Positions 1 through 7,460 of a stretch of DNA of 27,748 bases are shown here, in pieces; the stretch's first letter is position 1, and each line of letters begins with the position of its first letter. This DNA is from Acidobacteriota bacterium (lineage in GTDB: Bacteria > Acidobacteriota > Blastocatellia > Pyrinomonadales > Pyrinomonadaceae): positions 1 to 27,748 of the forward strand of contig JAEWBM010000151.1 of NCBI GenBank assembly GCA_023391155.1, given 5' to 3'. Made by a program: the position numbers and the translations under genes. The notes beneath the pieces were generated by a model. That model was not told where the DNA came from and did no database searches. It worked only from the letters and a program-made list of their open reading frames with translations.

Positions 1-5
1 CGGAT

Positions 6-70
6 GGGACACCCCCCGGGACACCCCCGGACCACCCCCCGGGACACCCCCGGGACAGCGATGGGACACT
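6..70. repeat. 11-12 bp tandem array, GGGACA-CCCCC unit
   Basis: GGGACA recurs at 6, 18, 41, 52 and 63, with a degenerate copy near 29, at spacings of 11 or 12 bases. Most copies are followed by a run of four to six C. The array is intergenic. A reading frame runs through it, but its translation is low-complexity Pro/Arg/Thr and looks non-coding. Confidence 0.75.
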
Positions 71-142
71 TTTTTTCGCGAACGGCACGCGATTTAGCCT
101 CAAGTCCTCTGCCCACAACGGCTTACCGCTGTGGACGCCCCA

Positions 143-202
143 GAGAACGCCCTGAGAACGCCCCGAGAACGCCCCGAGAACGATCCGTGAACGGAGTGAA
201 CG
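143..202. repeat. 11 bp tandem array, GAGAACGCCCC unit
   Basis: GAGAACG starts at 143, 154, 165 and 176, exactly 11 bases apart. Degenerate GTGAACG copies follow at 187 and 196. The period matches that of the array at 6-70, but the unit sequence differs. No gene is apparent here. Confidence 0.75.
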
Positions 203-407
203 GCGAATTTGGAGAACAGGAATTTTGGAACGAGGTGACAATTGCCTTATCTACCCTCATCTGCAAGATCCGCTCGGTCCGCGTTCAGCCGACTTATCCC
301 TTATTTCCATTTACTTTAGGCGGCGTTTCCGTTATGCTATCTGAGTCTTTTTACGTCCGCACATCGAGTTTACAACGCATACATTTGTCACATTTTTGGA
401 GGACCGA
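203..407 (+). other. intergenic leader before the M28 peptidase gene
   Basis: No credible coding sequence. The stretch is more AT-rich than its surroundings and holds the candidate promoter at 310-338 and the ribosome binding site at 398-403. Confidence 0.5.
310..338 (+). promoter_or_regulatory. candidate sigma70-type promoter of the M28/FG-GAP gene
   Basis: A -35-like TTTACT (310-315) and a -10-like TATGCT (333-338) are separated by 17 bases. Transcription would start near 345, about 60 bases before the GTG start. Each box matches consensus in four of six positions, so this is only a candidate. Confidence 0.35.
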
Positions 408-2504
408 GTGTCAAGAAGTTTCCGCATAGTTCTTTTGTCGTCGTTCGCGCTTTTGTTTGTTTTCGTCGCGGTATTTTTGACCGCGGGCGACAGCGTGGAC
501 GCTAATCCCCCTTCGTATTGGGTCACCGTTGACGAGAGCGAATTTGAACACGTCGCCGCTGCCGGCCTTAAACAAGGTTTTGAGATCGTCGAACGGCGCG
601 GCGGCCTGGCCATCGTCAAACTCGACGAGAATCAGATCCTCGATCTGACGGGCAAGATGCACGAAGAGTTTCATAAATGCGCCGGTTTTATCCGCCACAG
701 CAGTTATGAAGAGGCCTCGGATACGGTTGATAAGTCCTTATCTGCGGACTCAAACGCCGTATTTGTGGACTACACCATCGACAATGATGCGAACGTAAAC
801 CCGATGCTGGCCGAGGCCCAGGAGCCTTTCATCCGCCAGACGATCATCGATCTTTCATCGCTCCACACCCGCCGCCACGATCAGCAGGGCGGGCTCGACG
901 GGGCGAATATGATCCTTAGTAAATGGAACGCTCTGAAGGCCGGACGCACAGATATTTCGGTCACTCCCTACGCACACATCAGCCCGACGACGGGCGATTT
1001 CCTGACGCCGCAGCCCTCGATCGTAATGACCATCCAAGGTACCGAATTCCCTGACGAGATCGTCGTGGTCGGCGGGCATCAGGATTCGATCCTTACGTCT
1101 GGCGGTTCGACCGGCAACTCTCCGGGAGCTGACGACGACGCATCCGGCATCGCGTCGATGACAGAGGTCATCCGAGTGATCGCCGAAACGGGCTTCAAAC
1201 CCAAACGCACGCTGCAATTTATGGCATATGCCGCTGAGGAGATCGGCCTTGTCGGTTCTAAGAACATCGCGCAAAATTATCGAGCCCAGAATAAGAACGT
1301 CGTCGGCGTTATGCAGCTCGACATGACGAATTACACCAATTTTGCCAATCCCTGGGCGGATATCGTCTTGATTACTGATTGGACAAACGCCGCTCAGAAT
1401 CAGTTCCTCCGTGATCTTAATTCCCACTATCTGCAGTATGTAATGAAAGACGATATCTGCAATTACACTTGTTCCGACCACGCATCCTGGCATAACGAAA
1501 ATTATCCCGCGTCGATGCCCTTTGAGGCGAAGTTCTCCAACTCAGGATCGCCGCGGCAATATAACACCGCTCTCCACACTACGAACGACACCATCACACG
1601 TAGTAATAACAACGCCAACCACGCCTTGAAATTCACCAAGCTCGCACTGACATTCGTCGGCGAACTGGCAAAGGGCGAGGTCGCTGCCCCGCCGGTGGCC
1701 CCGGCGACGACGCCTTTCGATTTTGACGGCGACGGCCGAGCGGACCTTTCGGTTTTCCGTCCGTCAAACGGCGTCTGGCATCTGAACCGGACCCAGGACG
1801 GATACACCTCGATGGAATTCGGGCTGCCGAATGACAAGATGATCCCCGCCGATTATGACGGCGACGGAAAGGCCGACGTAGCGATCTTCCGCACCGGCGA
1901 ATGGCACCTGCTCCGCTCTGAGCTCGGCTACACGACGCTGCAATGGGGGGGCATCGGGGATATCGCCCAGCCCGGAGATTATGACGGTGACGGACGTGCG
2001 GACCTCGCGGTCTTTCGCCCGTCGAACGGCGCCTGGTACATATATCAGAGCGGCGGCGGCATGCAGATATTCCAGTTCGGGCTAAACGGCGACCGCCCGG
2101 TCGCGGCCGATTACGACGGTGACGGAAAGACCGACGCCGCTATCTACCGCAACGGCGAATGGCACATCCTGCAGTCAACAGCCGGCTACACGGCGTTCCA
2201 ATTCGGCGTCGCCGCCGACAAACCGATAATGGGTGATTTTGACGGCGACGGAAAGACCGACGCCACCGTCTATCGCGACGGCGTCTGGTATACTCTCCGC
2301 TCGACCGGCGGATTCAGTGTGATGCAATGGGGCGTCGCGACCGATATCCCGACCGCGGCCGATTACGACGGCGACGGCCGTGCCGACATCGCTATCTTCC
2401 GTGACGGCGTCTGGTATATCTATCGCAGCTCCGACAGCGGATTTACTATCGAACAGTTCGGCGTCGCAACCGACCAGCCGGCCCCGTCAGCGTTCGTTCA
2501 GTAA
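408..2504 (+). CDS. secreted M28 family aminopeptidase with C-terminal FG-GAP/VCBS repeats
   Basis: Zinc-dependent exopeptidase predicted to be exported and to release N-terminal residues from peptides. I chose the GTG at 408 because GGAGGA (398-403) sits four bases upstream; a TTG at 396 would place that site inside the gene. The product is 698 aa. Residues 1-32 form a signal peptide. The M28 domain spans about 140-420, with metal and catalytic residues visible as H224/D226 (GGHQD), D242 (GADDDASG), E277/E278 (AAEE), D305 (QLD) and H390. A Cys351-Cys355 pair (CNYTC) resembles the disulfide of Vibrio-type leucine aminopeptidases. After a Pro/Ala linker, six repeats from about 437 to 690 each carry a D-x-DGDG-x-x-D calcium loop, as in FG-GAP/VCBS proteins. 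Such repeats probably mediate surface or substrate attachment, which is inference. The gene stands alone with its own terminator. Confidence 0.93.
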   Translation: MSRSFRIVLLSSFALLFVFVAVFLTAGDSVDANPPSYWVTVDESEFEHVAAAGLKQGFEIVERRGGLAIVKLDENQILDLTGKMHEEFHKCAGFIRHSSYEEASDTVDKSLSADSNAVFVDYTIDNDANVNPMLAEAQEPFIRQTIIDLSSLHTRRHDQQGGLDGANMILSKWNALKAGRTDISVTPYAHISPTTGDFLTPQPSIVMTIQGTEFPDEIVVVGGHQDSILTSGGSTGNSPGADDDASGIASMTEVIRVIAETGFKPKRTLQFMAYAAEEIGLVGSKNIAQNYRAQNKNVVGVMQLDMTNYTNFANPWADIVLITDWTNAAQNQFLRDLNSHYLQYVMKDDICNYTCSDHASWHNENYPASMPFEAKFSNSGSPRQYNTALHTTNDTITRSNNNANHALKFTKLALTFVGELAKGEVAAPPVAPATTPFDFDGDGRADLSVFRPSNGVWHLNRTQDGYTSMEFGLPNDKMIPADYDGDGKADVAIFRTGEWHLLRSELGYTTLQWGGIGDIAQPGDYDGDGRADLAVFRPSNGAWYIYQSGGGMQIFQFGLNGDRPVAADYDGDGKTDAAIYRNGEWHILQSTAGYTAFQFGVAADKPIMGDFDGDGKTDATVYRDGVWYTLRSTGGFSVMQWGVATDIPTAADYDGDGRADIAIFRDGVWYIYRSSDSGFTIEQFGVATDQPAPSAFVQ

Positions 2505-2522
2505 ACTCTACGCCAAAACAAG

Positions 2523-2557
2523 AAAAAGCCGTCGCTGTCGATCAGCGGCGGCTTTTT
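2523..2557. terminator. bidirectional intrinsic terminator
   Basis: A 15-bp stem (2523-2537 with 2543-2557, one G-U wobble) closes a 5-base loop. It is flanked by A5 on the left and T5 on the right, so it works in both directions. It lies 19 bases after the M28 stop and is the first terminator met by the minus-strand kinase operon that ends at 2746. Confidence 0.9.
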
Positions 2558-2745
2558 GGATTTGAGAGTTGAAAACGGAAGTGGAGAGTTCCTTTTACAT
2601 TTTGCCGTTTGGGCCTCGAGCGCTTCGCGTCATCGCTTTCTCTGCGTCTGCTGCGGGATATTCCCTTGCTCCCGTCACTTCCAGGGCTCCCGACTTTGCG
2701 GCCTCCGCGAGCTTTGCGTGAAAACAAGTTATCTCCCACCAAAAC
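2558..2745. other. intergenic spacer with degenerate TTTGCG/CTCCGCG-like motifs
   Basis: No convincing gene. Around 2625-2665 and 2693-2722 the text is rich in short repeated words such as CTCTGCG, TTTGCG, CTCCGCG and TTTGCGTG. This resembles degenerate intergenic repeats I recall from other soil bacteria. The small reading frames here look like shadows. Confidence 0.35.
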
Positions 2746-4059
2746 CTAAGAGAACTCAGACGCCGCCCTCAGCAGCGCCTCGCGCATCTCGCCCGCCGAA
2801 CGCCACCGCAGATCCACCTGCTTCGCCAAGGCCGTCTCGATCACCGCCGAGATGCGCAGAGGAATATCCGGAACGCGTTTGACGATCGGCACGATCGGCT
2901 TCTCAAAGATCGCCTTCACGGTTTCTGAGATGCCCGCCTTCGGGCTTATGTCCAGGGCATGGGCGCCGGTCAAGAGGCTATACGCCGTCATCCCCATCGC
3001 ATAGATATCCGACGGCGGCCGTACCTCCTTAAAATCCCGCACCTGCTCGGGCGGCATATACGCGATCGTCCCCGCCACATCGCCCACCATCGTCACGCCG
3101 CTCATGCCGGTCTGCTGATAGCTTTTCGAAAGCCCGAAATCCGTCAGCTTAGAATGATATTTCGGAAAACTGCCGTCCACCAGGATGTTCTGTTCCTTGA
3201 TGTCCCGGTGCACAAAACCTTTGTTGTGCGCAAAATCGAGCGCCGCCAGCGTCTGCTCGACGATGATCACGACCTCTTTGTAATTGAGCTTGCCTCCGCG
3301 CTTCTTTGCCAGCTTCGAGGCGTCCATGCCGGCAACATATTCCGTGACCAAATAAACAATGCCGTTGTGCGTGCCGTGTTCGATATAGCTGACGACATTC
3401 GGATGCTGAAGCGACGCCGCTACCTCTATCTCGCGCATGAACCGTTTCAGAGCCTGCTCGCTCACGGCCACCTCGGGCAGCAATGTTTTGATCGCAACGG
3501 CCCGGCCATCCTTCACCGAACGTGCCAGCATCACGCTGCCCATGCCGCCCTGGCCGAGCACCCGCATCATCTGGTAACCGGGGATCGGCTGCGGATTCTG
3601 TCGCAATTTTTCGCGGCACTCGTCGCAAACATACGAAAGCTTGGCATCCGGCCGCGAGGCCTCCGCCTTTGCCACGTTGCCGCAGTTCAGGCAAGCGACC
3701 GTGATCAACGAAGGCTCCGTTGATTCAGTAAAACCCTGTGCCTGACGGGCGGGCGCCTGGTCCGAACTTACTTCAACCTGCAGAACCGTTTCGCCGCCCT
3801 GGATGCGGTCACCATGCTTCAGATGCGCTGTCTCAACACGGATGCCGTTTACGAACGTCCCGTTCGTTGAGCCCAGATCACGCAAGAAACATTGCGGCGG
3901 GGCGATCTCGATAAGGCAGTGATGGCGCGAAAAAAAACGATCATGCGGCAGACAGAAATGTGCGTCCTCGCTCCTGCCGATCATGAACGTATCATGTTGT
4001 TCAAAGGTGAAGTTTCGTCCGGTCTGTGGGCCGGCCACAACATTCAAGGTGACACGCAT
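2746..4059 (-). CDS. FHA - zinc ribbon - Ser/Thr protein kinase
   Basis: Hanks-type kinase predicted to phosphorylate Ser/Thr and to bind phosphothreonine partners. The product is 437 aa with no membrane segment, so it is probably cytoplasmic. The FHA domain is at about 1-98 (GRS 28-30, SRHH 44-47, GSTNGT 63-68). A zinc ribbon follows (C123/C126 and C145/C148). The kinase domain spans about 160-435: glycine loop GQGGMG 169-174, Lys191, Glu210, catalytic HRDIKEQN 284-291 with Asp286, DFG 307-309 and a PPE activation-loop motif at 336-338. All catalytic residues are present. It is the last gene of the minus-strand signalling cluster, 19 bases after the DUF4190 gene. There is no Shine-Dalgarno sequence. 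A TATAAT at 4067-4072 just before the ATG suggests a separate promoter and a leaderless message. The domain assignment is firm; the substrates are unknown. Confidence 0.94.
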   Translation of the reverse strand: MRVTLNVVAGPQTGRNFTFEQHDTFMIGRSEDAHFCLPHDRFFSRHHCLIEIAPPQCFLRDLGSTNGTFVNGIRVETAHLKHGDRIQGGETVLQVEVSSDQAPARQAQGFTESTEPSLITVACLNCGNVAKAEASRPDAKLSYVCDECREKLRQNPQPIPGYQMMRVLGQGGMGSVMLARSVKDGRAVAIKTLLPEVAVSEQALKRFMREIEVAASLQHPNVVSYIEHGTHNGIVYLVTEYVAGMDASKLAKKRGGKLNYKEVVIIVEQTLAALDFAHNKGFVHRDIKEQNILVDGSFPKYHSKLTDFGLSKSYQQTGMSGVTMVGDVAGTIAYMPPEQVRDFKEVRPPSDIYAMGMTAYSLLTGAHALDISPKAGISETVKAIFEKPIVPIVKRVPDIPLRISAVIETALAKQVDLRWRSAGEMREALLRAASEFS

Positions 4060-4066
4060 CCTGAAA

Positions 4067-4096
4067 ATTATAAGTTAATTAAAATTGGGGCGCCAA
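4067..4096 (-). promoter_or_regulatory. candidate promoter giving a leaderless FHA-kinase mRNA
   Basis: On the minus strand, TTGGCG (4091-4096) and a perfect TATAAT (4067-4072) are 18 bases apart. The predicted start, seven bases past the -10 box, is at 4060, one base before the ATG at 4059. The -35 box lies inside the end of the DUF4190 gene. Confidence 0.45.
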
Positions 4097-4569
4097 TATG
4101 GCGAAAACAAACATCAGGATGGTCAAGATAAAGCTGATGATGCCAAGTACGATACCGCCGATCGCCAGCCCTTTGCCGCCGTAACGTTCCGGGTCGCTAT
4201 CGGCATTTCTCATCCCGAGAAAGCCGACGATCGCCGCCGGAAGGCCTAGCCAGATCCCGCCGTAACAGCATATAAAGACCATGCTCGCCGCTCCCAGGGC
4301 GATGGAAACGATCGGCAGCGATTGATCCGGATTTCTCGGGAACGTCGCCATTCCCTGTCCGGGCCCGCCGTACATCTGCCCGGCGGCCTGTACTGTACCG
4401 GCGGTGCTGTCGCTCCCTCCAGCCGGCTCGTAACCCGCGGCGGGTCCATCATCATCGTCGGCGGAGGTTCGTCTGAAAGCCCTGTCCTGGACAAAAGCTC
4501 GCCGTCGTTGAGGCAAAAGTTAATGTCGTTGTCGGTATAGGTCTGACCGCATTGGGGGCAGCGTTTCAT
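4079..4569 (-). CDS. zinc-ribbon DUF4190 membrane protein, reading frame broken by a frameshift
   Basis: Two overlapping frames encode one recognisable protein. From ATG 4569 the first frame gives a zinc-ribbon-like head (C4, C7, C19, in a CPxC...FCxxDG pattern) and a Pro-rich linker. The second frame, ending at 4079, gives a DUF4190-like C-terminus with two membrane segments around a loop containing NADSDPERYGGKG. The change between them falls at about 4360-4400. It needs one missing base, or a -1 shift, to restore a product of roughly 160 aa. The head resembles that of the next gene upstream (stop at 4575, five bases before this start), so the two are probably co-transcribed. The function is unknown; the layout fits a small sensor or scaffold in the inner membrane. 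It could be a true pseudogene, a sequencing error or, less likely, programmed frameshifting. Confidence 0.75.
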
Positions 4570-4574
4570 AATCG

Positions 4575-5498
4575 TTAGCGGCGGACCTCGAGGTCTCTGA
4601 ATGCGATCTTAGCCGCGTCGCCGGAATACAGGCCGGCGGTCCCTCCCTGATAGCCGTGGACGTTTCTGATCTGGGTCACCATTGTTCCGTTTATATAAAG
4701 GTCGAGCAGGTCGCCCTTATGGTCCACCGCCAGTTCGTTCGGCAGCCTTCCTGCACGTATCGCCGGAGCGTTCGTCCAGTTCACGACCACCAACTCCTTA
4801 CCCGGTTCATGGCGGACCACCCGATATTGCTTACGCTTGGAGTCAATCAGAAAAGCATAATCCTGCTGCAGCGGGCGGGGGTCGCTCAAAAATACCAGCC
4901 CGTAGCCGAGCTTCGAATTCATATTGTCGACATTCCGAACGGTAACGCTCGCCCGTGCGGATTCGGTCGAATATTTCGGGTCCTTACCCACAAGGACGTA
5001 ATAGAAGCCTTTCTTGCGTGTCGCCATTATGAAGTCCCTGCCGTCGTAGGTGGTGACGACATCGGTCTGGTCCGGGCGGACCCAACCTTTGAGATCGACC
5101 TTTTCGACCGTCGTACGCTCGTCGTCGGAGCTATTGGTAGCGAGGTTTGCGGTCGTATTTGCAACCGCGGTTGAGTTGCTCTCGCTGCCGATCGCGGCAA
5201 GAACGAACAATCCGACAATTCCCCCGCCGCAAAACAAAACGAAAAGCCCGATCACCCCGGTCACCCACAGCCAGGTCCGCGATTTCTTTGCCGGCGGCTG
5301 CATTGAGTAATCCGGCCCTCGGTCCCAGCTCGTTCGCATTCCCGCAGCCTCCGGCGACGGGTTTGTCGGCGGGGCAGGATTGTACATCACCGTCGGGGCG
5401 GGATCGCTGCCGGCAGCGGTAAGTACGGTCCCGTCCTCGAGACAGAAATTCAGGCCGTCATCCGGATAAGTTCGTCGACACGTCGGGCAGATCTTCAT
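4575..5498 (-). CDS. zinc-ribbon, single-pass membrane protein with C-terminal lectin-like domain
   Basis: The product is 307 aa. The N-terminus (C4, C7, C19 in MKICPTC...NFCLEDG) is a short zinc-ribbon-like element shared with the downstream DUF4190 protein and, in looser form, with the kinase starting at 7201. A Pro-rich linker precedes a membrane helix at about 75-103. The remaining domain, about 135-305, is beta-rich with a DLYINGTMV and AGLYSGD-type ending. This recalls concanavalin A-like/DUF1080-type folds that bind carbohydrate, and would lie outside the membrane. The role is not known; a ligand-sensing partner of the neighbouring kinases is inference. A promoter with a perfect TATAAT lies upstream at 5545-5573. 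No clear ribosome binding site is seen. Confidence 0.82.
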   Translation of the reverse strand: MKICPTCRRTYPDDGLNFCLEDGTVLTAAGSDPAPTVMYNPAPPTNPSPEAAGMRTSWDRGPDYSMQPPAKKSRTWLWVTGVIGLFVLFCGGGIVGLFVLAAIGSESNSTAVANTTANLATNSSDDERTTVEKVDLKGWVRPDQTDVVTTYDGRDFIMATRKKGFYYVLVGKDPKYSTESARASVTVRNVDNMNSKLGYGLVFLSDPRPLQQDYAFLIDSKRKQYRVVRHEPGKELVVVNWTNAPAIRAGRLPNELAVDHKGDLLDLYINGTMVTQIRNVHGYQGGTAGLYSGDAAKIAFRDLEVRR

Positions 5499-5544
5499 CG
5501 TTCAATAAAATGTAAGTGGGGAGCCACACCAGAGCGGCTTTGTC

Positions 5545-5573
5545 ATTATACGTGTTTTCGGCGGATGTGAGAA
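5545..5573 (-). promoter_or_regulatory. sigma70-type promoter within the kinase cluster
   Basis: On the minus strand, TTCTCA (5568-5573), a 17-base spacer and a perfect TATAAT (5545-5550). Transcription would begin near 5538, about 40 bases before the ATG at 5498. It would drive the lectin-like, DUF4190 and FHA-kinase genes independently of the PEGA kinase gene. Confidence 0.6.
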
Positions 5574-5599
5574 ATTGTCGGATAAGTAGCGAACTGGGC

Positions 5600-7201
5600 C
5601 TATTCCATACTGCCGCCGCATCGCCCGCAAAACTTGATGTTCGGCGGATAAACACCGCCGCAACGTCGGCAGACGCGTTCCACCATCCCCGGAGCTTGCC
5701 CGCCGGTAAACAGTCCCGCCGGCCTCGTCGCACCCGCTCCCTGTTGAACAGCCAGATGATTGCCGCATCGCCCGCAAAACTTTGAATTTGCCGCAAGCGG
5801 CGACCCGCAGCGAGGGCACGGAAAGGAGCCTTCCCCCTGGCTTACCACAGTGAACGACCTCCCGCCACATCGCCCGCAAAATTTCACGCCTTCGGCAAAC
5901 CTCGAGCCGCATTGCATACACGCCACGATCCCGGGCATCAGGCTGCTCATCCCCGAGCTGCTGCCCTGCGACGACGATGGCTGGCTTGCCTGGCCGCGGT
6001 CGGCTCGAAGCTGCGCCTGGATCACCTGTTCGTCACCGCCGGGCCGGATCTCGATGACCCGCTCATCGTCCCGTTCGCCCGCCTTTGCGACGCGGAGGAT
6101 GTGCTGGCCGGCCGGAATATCTCCCAGCACAACCCGCCCCGAGGTGCCGACGCTTCCCTTTCGCTCGTCGTCGATATAGACCTCGGCTCCCTCCGGGGCC
6201 ATTATTATGAGCTTTGCGTTACCTGAGCCGCTGCCGGCGTCCGCTCCTTGCGATCCGGCTTCAAGATCTTCGATCCACTCCCCAACCGTCGGGTGCCGTT
6301 CCCCGGGCTCGATCGCGAGCGACCGCATTATTGCTGATTCAAGCCGTGACGGAAGATCGGTGCGGATCGTCGAAAGCGGCTCCGGCTTGTGCATTATCTT
6401 CTGCATCACGAGCTGCATCATGTCGCCCGCAAAGGGCGTTCGCCCGCCGAGCATAAGATAAGCTATCGTGCTCAGGGCATATATGTCGGCTCGGATATCG
6501 ACGCCGACCTCAGGCTGCATCTGCTCCGGTGCCATGAACTCTGGAGTGCCGATTATGCCTCTCGACGAAGGCGTGGCATTTGATGAAGCGTCGGTCACCG
6601 TCTGATTGACGATCTTGGCCAGGCCAAAATCGCCCACCTTGATAAAGCCGTCGCCTCGGCCTTTTTGCATTATGAAAATGTTCGCGGGCTTGAGGTCGCG
6701 GTGCAGTATGCCCAGGTCATGTGCCGCCTCGACCCCGTCGGCGATCTGCCGCAGCAGCCCGACCGCTCGTTTGACCGACAGCGTGCCCTCGCGGCGAAGC
6801 AGTCTATGCAGAGTCTCTCCCTCCACATATTCCATTACCAAATAGAAAACACCTTCCGTGGATTCTCCAAAATCGGTGACGCTTACGGTGTTCGGATGCT
6901 GGATCGACGCCGCCGCCTGTGCCTCTCGCTCGAACCGGGCTATCGCCTCGCCTTCCTGCAGGTCCTCGCTGCTCAATACATCTTGCCGAACCGTTTTAAC
7001 CGCGACCTTTCTCGTCGCAAATTTGTTATCGTTCGCCAAATAGACCTGGCCCATCGCACCCCGGCCCAGACGCCGCACAAGAAGATACCGCTCGGCAAGC
7101 AATTGCGTACCTGGCAGCGAAAGGCGCGTGCCCGTCTGGTCGGCCGGACACTGTGTCACCTCATCCGGGTAACATTGTTCACATTTGGGGCACTCTCTCA
7201 T
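5600..7201 (-). CDS. Ser/Thr protein kinase with PEGA domain and three C-terminal zinc ribbons
   Basis: Hanks-type kinase, 533 aa from the ATG at 7201. I preferred this start because the zinc-ribbon head MRECPKC...CPAD then begins the protein as in its neighbours; an upstream ATG at 7240 would add 13 unlike residues. The kinase domain spans about 38-315: RLGRGAMG loop, Lys69, HRDLKPAN 167-174 with Asp169, DFG 191-193 and APEQ in the activation segment. A Gly/Ser linker leads to a PEGA domain at about 329-397 (APEGAEVYIDD...IPAGQH), a beta module usually linked to surface or cell-envelope proteins. After a Ser-rich linker, three near-identical CxxC...KFCGRCG zinc ribbons lie at about 428-446, 462-480 and 511-529. 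No membrane helix is visible. It heads the signalling cluster and is likely active, as all catalytic residues are present. Confidence 0.93.
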   Translation of the reverse strand: MRECPKCEQCYPDEVTQCPADQTGTRLSLPGTQLLAERYLLVRRLGRGAMGQVYLANDNKFATRKVAVKTVRQDVLSSEDLQEGEAIARFEREAQAAASIQHPNTVSVTDFGESTEGVFYLVMEYVEGETLHRLLRREGTLSVKRAVGLLRQIADGVEAAHDLGILHRDLKPANIFIMQKGRGDGFIKVGDFGLAKIVNQTVTDASSNATPSSRGIIGTPEFMAPEQMQPEVGVDIRADIYALSTIAYLMLGGRTPFAGDMMQLVMQKIMHKPEPLSTIRTDLPSRLESAIMRSLAIEPGERHPTVGEWIEDLEAGSQGADAGSGSGNAKLIIMAPEGAEVYIDDERKGSVGTSGRVVLGDIPAGQHILRVAKAGERDDERVIEIRPGGDEQVIQAQLRADRGQASQPSSSQGSSSGMSSLMPGIVACMQCGSRFAEGVKFCGRCGGRSFTVVSQGEGSFPCPRCGSPLAANSKFCGRCGNHLAVQQGAGATRPAGLFTGGQAPGMVERVCRRCGGVYPPNIKFCGRCGGSME

Positions 7202-7304
7202 CGAAATAAAGTGTGAACGGCGGGAGGAGGCGGGCCCCATGACAAGGGCCGCAAACCACCATTCTATACGATTATTGAACGGCTTTTCAGTGCGCGTTTG
7301 CGAT

Positions 7305-7334
7305 TTGCAGAAGAGAAATGGAAATTGCTATACT
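7305..7334 (+). promoter_or_regulatory. candidate promoter of tRNA-Lys
   Basis: TTGCAG (7305-7310), an 18-base spacer and TATACT (7329-7334). Predicted initiation at about 7341 is a few bases before the tRNA 5' end. Confidence 0.5.
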
Positions 7335-7344
7335 CAACTACTTT

Positions 7345-7420
7345 GGGTCGTTAGCTCAGTTGGTAGAGCAGCGGACTCTTAATCCGCGGGTCGCAGGTTC
7401 GATCCCTGCACGGCCTACCA
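7345..7420 (+). tRNA. tRNA-Lys (anticodon CTT)
   Basis: A complete 76-base cloverleaf. The acceptor stem GGGTCGT pairs with ACGGCCT through two G-U wobbles. The D arm, the anticodon stem GCGGA/TCCGC with loop CTCTTAA (anticodon CTT, reads AAG), and the T arm with GGTTCGATCC are all visible. The 3' CCA is encoded. It is flanked by its own promoter and terminator and lies alone between two minus-strand signalling genes. Confidence 0.97.
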
Positions 7421-7428
7421 GATCGATC

Positions 7429-7459
7429 AAACCATCGTTTACCGCGATGGTTTTTTCTT
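7429..7459 (+). terminator. intrinsic terminator of tRNA-Lys
   Basis: A 9-bp stem (7429-7437 with 7445-7453) and a 7-base loop, followed by T-rich DNA. It sits nine bases after the tRNA CCA and next to the stop of the convergent FHA-PrsW gene at 7461. Confidence 0.85.
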
Positions 7460-7460
7460 T

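Noticed and set aside
4..429. Plus-strand open frame of 141 residues
   Set aside because: It runs through the GC-rich tandem arrays, gives low-complexity Pro/Arg/Thr sequence, has no ribosome binding site and overlaps the real M28 start.
855..1493. Minus-strand frame of 212 residues inside the M28 gene
   Set aside because: A shadow of the conserved metal-binding part of the M28 peptidase; no family match and no start signals.
2959..3723. Plus-strand frame opposite the FHA-kinase
   Set aside because: Rich in His/Arg/Leu, typical of the complement of a GC-rich gene; the minus-strand kinase has all catalytic motifs.
5502..5921. Cys-rich minus-strand frame that looks like another zinc-ribbon protein
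   Set aside because: It is the out-of-frame reading of the zinc-ribbon repeats of the PEGA kinase; repeated codons create the Cys pattern.
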